A DNA stretch of 64,000 bases from Xenia sp. Carnegie-2017 (lineage: Eukaryota > Cnidaria > Anthozoa > Malacalcyonacea > Xeniidae). Below the pieces are notes generated by a model that made no database searches, was not told the origin of the DNA, and worked only from the letters and a program-made list of their open reading frames with translations. Below are positions 58,190 through 64,000 of this stretch, in pieces. Every line of letters starts with the position of its first letter. The stretch's first letter is position 1. The stretch covers positions 13,756,563 through 13,820,562 of the forward strand of contig NW_025813487.1 in NCBI RefSeq assembly GCF_021976095.1. Direction: 5' to 3'. The translations under genes and the position numbers were made by a program.

Positions 58190-61100
58190 ATGCCAACCTA
58201 TCAAGGTAAATGTTTCTAACTTTATTTTTAGCTGCGACTCGGCACAAGGAACTGTAGTAATTGGACATGCCTAATGTTATCTTTAAATAAACACGTGTTT
58301 GCTTATAATTTTTAACTTGACTTCGGATTGTTTACTTCTGTCCTAAATTCATCATGAATATTATAATTTTATCATTTTAATCATATAATAAACTGTTCGA
58401 AGTATCACTTGAACAAATTCATGACAAGTGCATGTGAATGATGTCTGATGGTAGGAGTCATTAAACTCGCGAATAATTCTCGTCCAATCATCTTTTTCCT
58501 CTTTCAGTGTCTGTAAAATGGGGAAAAGAGAAGTTTGAAAACTTGGAGGTAAACACAGATGAGCTACCAGAGTTGTTTAAAGCTCAGCTGTTTGCATTAA
58601 CGAACGTCACCCCGGAGAGACAGAAGATAATGTTGAAGGGTAGTGTTCTCAAGGTATAAATGTCATCAACAGTATTAAAGTAAATGGTTTGAACCCGGGA
58701 GTATTGTTACATGTTTGTCAATGTAGATCGTCCAGGCTGGTATAGTCCTGAGAAGGGCTGTTTTTGTTGTTGTTGACTGACGTTTTGACAACCTTAGCGG
58801 TAGTCATCTTCAGAGTCAAAGGAGGAGTAAACGTCAGGTTAGCCGTATTTGTTATCTGGTTCTTACGTCATTGTATTGTGTGTACAGGAAATGTGTGGGT
58901 GTCAAAAAAAACAACAAAAACGGTCCTTCTCAGGACTATACCAACCTGGACGATCTACATTTACAAACATGTCATCAACAGTGTTGTTATTGAGTTTTTT
59001 TAAGTAATATTCGATTTATTTTCTGTATGACTTATTTTAATCTGTTGTAAAATTTTCTCTCCTTGAGCCAGGATGATGGATGGAGTAACATGAAGCTTAA
59101 AAATGTATGTAAATTTATTTACATAATTAATTTTATTATTTAATTTTTTAAAAAAATTTTATGTCAAATTGATTTTGCTATAATTTGACATTTGTCTTAA
59201 TAGGGATGTATGATGATGATGGGTACTGTAGGTGAGCTGCCACAGGCCCCAAAGAAAGTAATGTTCAGGAAGACATGTCGGACTCCCAGCCAGCATACTG
59301 TAAATACTTTTTTATTTTGCACACTTTATGAATTGGAAAGAAAAACAAACCTTTTTTTTTAAATTACAGTTGAAGCTACCCACGGGTCTTACAAATCTTG
59401 GAAACACTTGTTATATGAATGCAACTGTCCAATGTTTGTGTACTGTTTCTGAATTGAATGAGGGATTGCAAAAGTAAGTGTAGCTTGATAAACATACTGA
59501 TTGAACACCTATTGAAAAATTTGGCATCTGTGAGTCTGCAGTCAGCCGAACAGTTGCATGATTGCAAAAGTTCTGAAACCAATTTTTTAAAATTATCATA
59601 AAGTACATAAAAATTTTGTAGTTTTTATGTGCTATTTGCATAGTTTTTATGTACTAAGTTTTCAATAAAGTTGGTGTGTGCTGCTTAATGATAAAACACC
59701 TCATTAGCTTAAGTTTCATTGAAGACTGAAAAATGATGATAAGATTATAAAAGTATCCCTAGACCTTCAATTTTATATATGCTTTTCTTTGAATTTTCTT
59801 AAAAGAAACAGCAGAAAATTTCTTTGATGAAAATAATTGATATTTATTGATGTGGTTGAGCATGATATCAAGAATTATTTGACCAAGGTCAAAGTTATCA
59901 GTAGAATAATTATTGATATCGCGCAAAAACCAAATTCTATAATTGTTTTATTATACAACTGTAAATACAGAAGCTTTTAAACTATTTTGTACGAAAGTCA
60001 TAAAATTTTCCCGTATCTTGACTCAAAATAATTTTTTGCTTTTAGTTTCATCTTTTTCCAAATGAAAACTTTCCTGACTGACATTGTTACACTTTCTCTG
60101 TTTTTTACATCTTTATTCAAAATAATTTAGGAAAGCAGTTTGTAAAATACTTGCAAATCTGAAGCAAGATTTCTCCATTAATCTTTTTCAATTTTGTTTA
60201 CAATTTTCATGTAAAAATTCAGGGGCAAAACCTTGAGAATTATCTGTATGCTCATAATTAGACTATCACAATCAAGATTGCATTAATAACATTGTATAGC
60301 AATTGCTCTCATGTATCATTTAATATTTAATGAACTCTTTTGTGAACAGATTCAATGGTACTACAAACTTTGCTTCACAGCTTAATTCTACAGAGCAAAC
60401 TGTTTTTGTCCGGCCTCAGAGATACATTTCAAAAATCAATGAGAATTCCGACAGCTTCCCTCCGTTCTTTTAGTTCAGGTGATGTATTTGAATTGATTTC
60501 TCATGCATTTATCCATGATAAAACTTTCCGCATTACACCCATTTCCCACAAGTGAATTTTTGAAGAATAGCCTTGAAATGCAGTTTTTACCCACAATTTC
60601 TAGGCGTTACATCTGGCATTTCCACATTTTGCTGAGAAAAATGATCAAGGCTCCAATGCAAACAGGTATTTGCGCAGCTATTTAAAGAACATTTATGTAT
60701 TTAAAGCAGAGGTGAAACGAGCCTGATATTTTGTCTCAGTTTGTAAATTTGTGTGTTCCACTGCCACTCCTGTAGAAACAGTAGATTTACCATCGCTGAC
60801 AGTTTTTATGACATACTTACAACGACTCTCAACGACTTACAACGACTTACAACCACTCTCAACGACTCAACGACTTACAACGACTTACAACGACTTATAA
60901 CGACTTATAACGACTTACAACGACTCTCAACGACTTACAACGACTCTTAACGACTTACAGCTACTCTCAACGACTTACAACGACTTACAACAACTCTCAA
61001 CGACCTACAACGACTCTCAACGACTTACAACGACTTCAACGACTCTTAACGACTTACAACGATTCTCAACGACTCTCAACGACTTACAACGACTCTCAAC

Positions 61101-63412
61101 GACCTACAACGACTCTCAACGACTTACAACGACTCTCAACGACTCTTAACGACTTACAACGATTCTCAACGACTCTCAACGACTTACAACGACTCTCAAC
61201 GACTTACAACGACTCTCAACGACTTACAACGACTTACAACGACTCTGCTTTGAACGTTTGTCTTAACGACAGAATGATAGTGATCAAAAATTTACATAGC
61301 AAGAATAAACCCTGAAAGTGGGCTTTGCTACTCATCTAAAGCTATTCATCGTACTGTAGAAAAACAGTTTTCTTTTTTCTTTTTTACAGGATGCGAACGA
61401 ATGTTGGACCCAGTTTGTCCGTATTCTGCAGCAAAAACTTCCGGCCGTGAGGTCTGGGGACGAAAATAAAGAGATGACAAACGGCGAGGCTTCATCGAGG
61501 CAGTCGTCATTAATCGACCAATATTTTGGTAATGATATGATTATTATTTTGATGATCATCGTAACAGCATGTATTTATATATTTTTCATTTCAGGTATTC
61601 AGTTTCAAAGCACGTATCTTTTACCGATTTTTTCACCAATTGAAAAAAAATTACGATGTGTTGAGCTTATTTGCTTCATTTCAATAACGATGTGTTTCTG
61701 AAGCAATTGTTTTCTTCAAGTCTATCGTCTTCACGCTAGTTTTAACGTTTTTAACAGTATCTGCATATGAGAAGCATTAGTTATATGATCAGGTCTTTGG
61801 TTGATTTTGTTTGTGGGAGGGAGGTCGCTTTTGGAGCCATGTAAGAGGTTGCTGCCATCGATTTCATCTGCAAACCATTTTTAGCACCTACTGGTGCATG
61901 GTTGAGTTGAAGACAAATATTGTTTTGGATTGTATTCTGTGGATTTCATTTATAAATTATATCAGACCATATGCTCAATAAATCACTTAGCTACCTAAAT
62001 TGTATAAACAAACGATAATTCTTCCATTACAATGTAACAGACCGTGCGCCGCAAACTTTGTAATAATTGATTATGTATACATTATATATTTACCAAAATA
62101 TAAAATAAAAATATATAAAATAATAAATAATATATAATAAATAATATAAAATATATGGTAAATATATGAATATATATACATAATCAATTAACACGAAGTT
62201 TGTACAGTCTGTTACGATTGAATGGAGAGAGTTATCCATTGTTTGTACAATTTAGCTAACTAAGTGATTTATTGGGCTACCTATGGTCTGATATAGAAAT
62301 TTTATAAATGAGAACGTCCACAGAATACAATATAAAATCCAAAACAATATTTGTCTTCAACCTCAACTATGTACCAGTAGATGCTAAAAAATGGTTTGCA
62401 AATGAAATTGATGGCAGGCAACTTCATTTTTATGGCTCCAAAAAGCGACCCACCCCCACCCCCTCCCCACAAACAAAATCAACCAAAGACCTGATCTGAT
62501 TTATTGGGCCGCTTATGATCAAACACTTAATTTATCAACGATAGTCTGATGCTTTATGCTCGTTTCAAATTTATTGATCAATGCGTTTATCTTTTCGTTA
62601 TTACCTTAACATTAACAGCTTAAAATGTACTGAAGCGCCCGATGAACCGGAATCTGTATCCACCGAGACCTTATATCAACTCAGCTGTTTTATCGATAAA
62701 GGTAAAGGTTTTCTGAAGTCCTCAGTACAGTTGCTGTAGGAAGATTTGACGGGGAAGGGGAGGGCTTATATTCATATAGGCATGTTTTGTGCTTTTAAAG
62801 AATGTGTGTCAACCAAGATGCATTGCGCGTTGATCAACAGCGTGACGGCCATTTTGTGGGTCGAGAAAATGGCGCATTTTGTTATTGTAGTCCATGAAAC
62901 TTGGACAAACGATAATAACTTATGTGAAATAGAGTTTTTTGCCAACTTTTTGGATAAATTAGTCGACGCAGTGACGAAAATGGATACCGTGTGCCACAAG
63001 CTCAAAGAGTAAAGATATAAACATGCGTAAACACAAGCACGCAATGCATCTTGGTTGATACACATTCTTTAAGTGTCTTTAAAACACAATGTTTTCTAAG
63101 GACTATAACGTGAATGTATGAATATGAGTCCTACCACCACCACCCCCCACCCCGTCCATTATCAATTTCATACGGTCCCGCAGTAATGTGTGAAAATGCA
63201 TGAACAGTATAATTTACTCTAGGTCTTTTTCTTCATGTTGTAGATGTAAAGTATCTCTATACAGGATTAAAAAATGTACGTATGTGCTGTAAACGTTATA
63301 ATTAAAAAAAACCTTCATTATTGATCTCTTTTTGTTGTCTTTCCAGCGTCTAACAGAAACTATTCATAAAAATTCAACGAGCCTTGGCCGAAATGCGGAG
63401 TATTTAAAAACT
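58190..63412 (+). CDS. USP14: Proteasome-associated ubiquitin carboxyl-terminal hydrolase 14 (5' part; continues past the window)
   Basis: USP14 removes ubiquitin from proteins docked at the 26S proteasome. Exons: 58190-58205 (MPTYQ), 58508-58653 (ubiquitin-like domain, [19 protein letters not shown]), 59072-59104 ([11 protein letters not shown]), 59204-59299, 59370-59473 (catalytic Cys box [17 protein letters not shown]), 60350-60478, 60604-60665 ([16 protein letters not shown]), 61390-61528 ([25 protein letters not shown]), 61595-61613 (IQFQST), 62619-62701 ([24 protein letters not shown]), 63244-63275 ([10 protein letters not shown]), 63347-63412 ([20 protein letters not shown]). Order and spacing match human USP14 throughout. 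The His/Asp catalytic half lies beyond 64,000. Exons 60350-60478 and 60604-60665 need three homopolymer corrections to stay in frame. Confidence 0.95.
58679..58972. mobile_element. MITE of the GACGTTTCGACAACC family in USP14 intron 2
   Basis: Begins TAAATGGTTTGAACCCGGG and ends CGATCTACATTTACAAACATG. The core GACGTTTTGACAACCTTAG is present on the left, but its complement has been replaced by about 70 bp of other sequence (GTCAGGTTAGCCGTATTTG onward). Confidence 0.85.
59476..60345. other. USP14 intron, no further features
   Basis: AT-rich intron between the Cys-box exon and exon 60350-60478. No repeat array, transposon end or open frame of interest was seen. Confidence 0.6.
60815..61243. repeat. 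Short-unit tandem array (ACGACTTACA / ACGACTCTCA), USP14 intron
   Basis: About 43 decamers of two main types (ACGACTTACA and ACGACTCTCA), with variants ACGACTTATA and ACGACTCTTA, alternate irregularly over about 430 bp. Confidence 0.95.
61787..62496. mobile_element. Large foldback element in a USP14 intron
   Basis: Arms of roughly 290-300 bp. GATCAGGTCTTTGGTTGATT at the left end pairs with AATCAACCAAAGACCTGATC at the right end. The inner parts TTGTATAAACAAACGATAA and ATTGTTTGTACAATTTAGC also pair, around an AT-only centre (TATATTTACCAAAATATA). There is no coding capacity. It may be a large MITE or a foldback transposon. Confidence 0.88.
62771..63125. mobile_element. Inverted-repeat element in a USP14 intron
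   Basis: AAGAATGTGTGTCAACCAAG followed by ATGCATTGCG on the left pairs with CGCAATGCATCTTGGTTG and ATACACATTCTTTAAG on the right. The 190-bp interior has an open frame ([14 protein letters not shown]-like pieces) without recognisable domains. Confidence 0.75.
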
Positions 63413-63621
63413 GTAAGTAAATTGACGTCGTTTTTTACTAACAATAATGCATTAGTATGTGTGCCGGACGTCATTGCTGTCTGGTTAGTTTTGTTGTTTT
63501 TGTTGAGCTGGATCCCTTTGCATGGAGCATGCGTAGCGCTATCTAATGGATAGTGATATTTTGCCAAAAGCTCCACTTTAAACAAGTCGAGCATTTCATT
63601 GGCAGCACAGAATACTGTCAT

Positions 63622-64000
63622 ATACAGATTCCCACCTTTAAATATACCTGTAAAACAGTCACTATCATAAACAGATTCCCACCTTTAAATAACCCGTAAA
63701 ACAATCACTATCATAAACAGATTCCCACCTTTAAATAACCCGTAAAACAATCACTAACATAAACAGATTCCCACCTTTAAAATAACCCGTAAAACAATCA
63801 CTATCATATACAGATTCCCGCCTTTAAATAACCTGTAAAACAATGACTATCATAAACAGATTCCCACCTTTAAATAACCCGTAAAACAATCACTATCATA
63901 AACAGATTCCCACCTTTAAATAACCCGTAAAACAATCACTATCATAAACAGATTCCCACCTTTAAATAACCCGTAAAACAATCACTATCATATACAGATT
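63622..64000. repeat. Minisatellite, 46-47 bp period, truncated by the window end
   Basis: Eight or more units of ACAGATTCCCACCTTTAAAT plus AACCCGTAAAACAATCAC and TATCATAA, starting just after the USP14 exon at 63,347-63,412 and running off the window. Confidence 0.95.

Overview
This is nuclear DNA from an animal. Coding regions are split into many short exons with GT-AG borders, the sequence is AT-rich, and introns and intergenic DNA are full of minisatellites and short inverted-repeat transposons (MITEs). Three things point to an early-branching invertebrate, most likely a cnidarian: the mix of protein families, the MITE types, and a retroelement C-terminus of a kind common in cnidarian genomes. 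The species is an inference only. No rRNA, tRNA or CRISPR array was seen.

Layout. 1-9.3 kb holds little clear coding sequence: a weak candidate exon, a 1.2-kb direct repeat (two copies), two exons of an unrecognised Lys/Ser-rich protein, a purine-rich tract and a MITE. 9.3-31.1 kb (+) is a roughly 25-exon gene recognisable as SYCP2, a meiotic chromosome-axis / synaptonemal-complex protein. It has armadillo-like and Spt16M-like domains at the N-terminus, a long disordered Lys/Ser/Glu-rich middle containing a 26-residue tandem repeat, and a helical C-terminus. Many of its longer introns carry different minisatellites. 34.1-36.0 kb (-) is a small secreted laminin-G/EGF protein gene.

A segment starting in a SYCP2 intron (about 25.16 kb), crossing the laminin-G/EGF gene and ending in an intron of a cation exchanger gene is present twice in tandem. 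The junction near 37.69 kb shows a 7-bp microhomology. The first block (25.16-37.69 kb) keeps the 3' part of SYCP2, laminin-G/EGF copy 1 and three orphan exchanger exons. The second block (37.69-54.76 kb) starts with a decayed SYCP2 3' fragment (two lost splice acceptors, a nonsense codon, a 2.2-kb deletion), then laminin-G/EGF copy 2 (44.7-46.6 kb), a transposon-bearing stretch and the complete exchanger gene.

49.97-57.07 kb (+) is that exchanger, a multi-pass protein with both alpha-repeats typical of Na+/Ca2+ and cation/H+ exchangers and closest in pattern to the plant NCL type. 57.55-58.11 kb is a possible single-exon secreted protein. 58.19 kb to the window end is the 5' part of USP14, the proteasome-associated deubiquitinase, with its ubiquitin-like domain and catalytic Cys box.

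The genes are functionally unrelated neighbours. Exons of USP14, the exchanger and both laminin-G/EGF copies contain one-base indels, mostly in homopolymers, whereas SYCP2 shows none I can attribute to an indel. In the conserved gene USP14 these are best read as uncorrected consensus errors. A few SYCP2 exon joins, listed below, remain unresolved.
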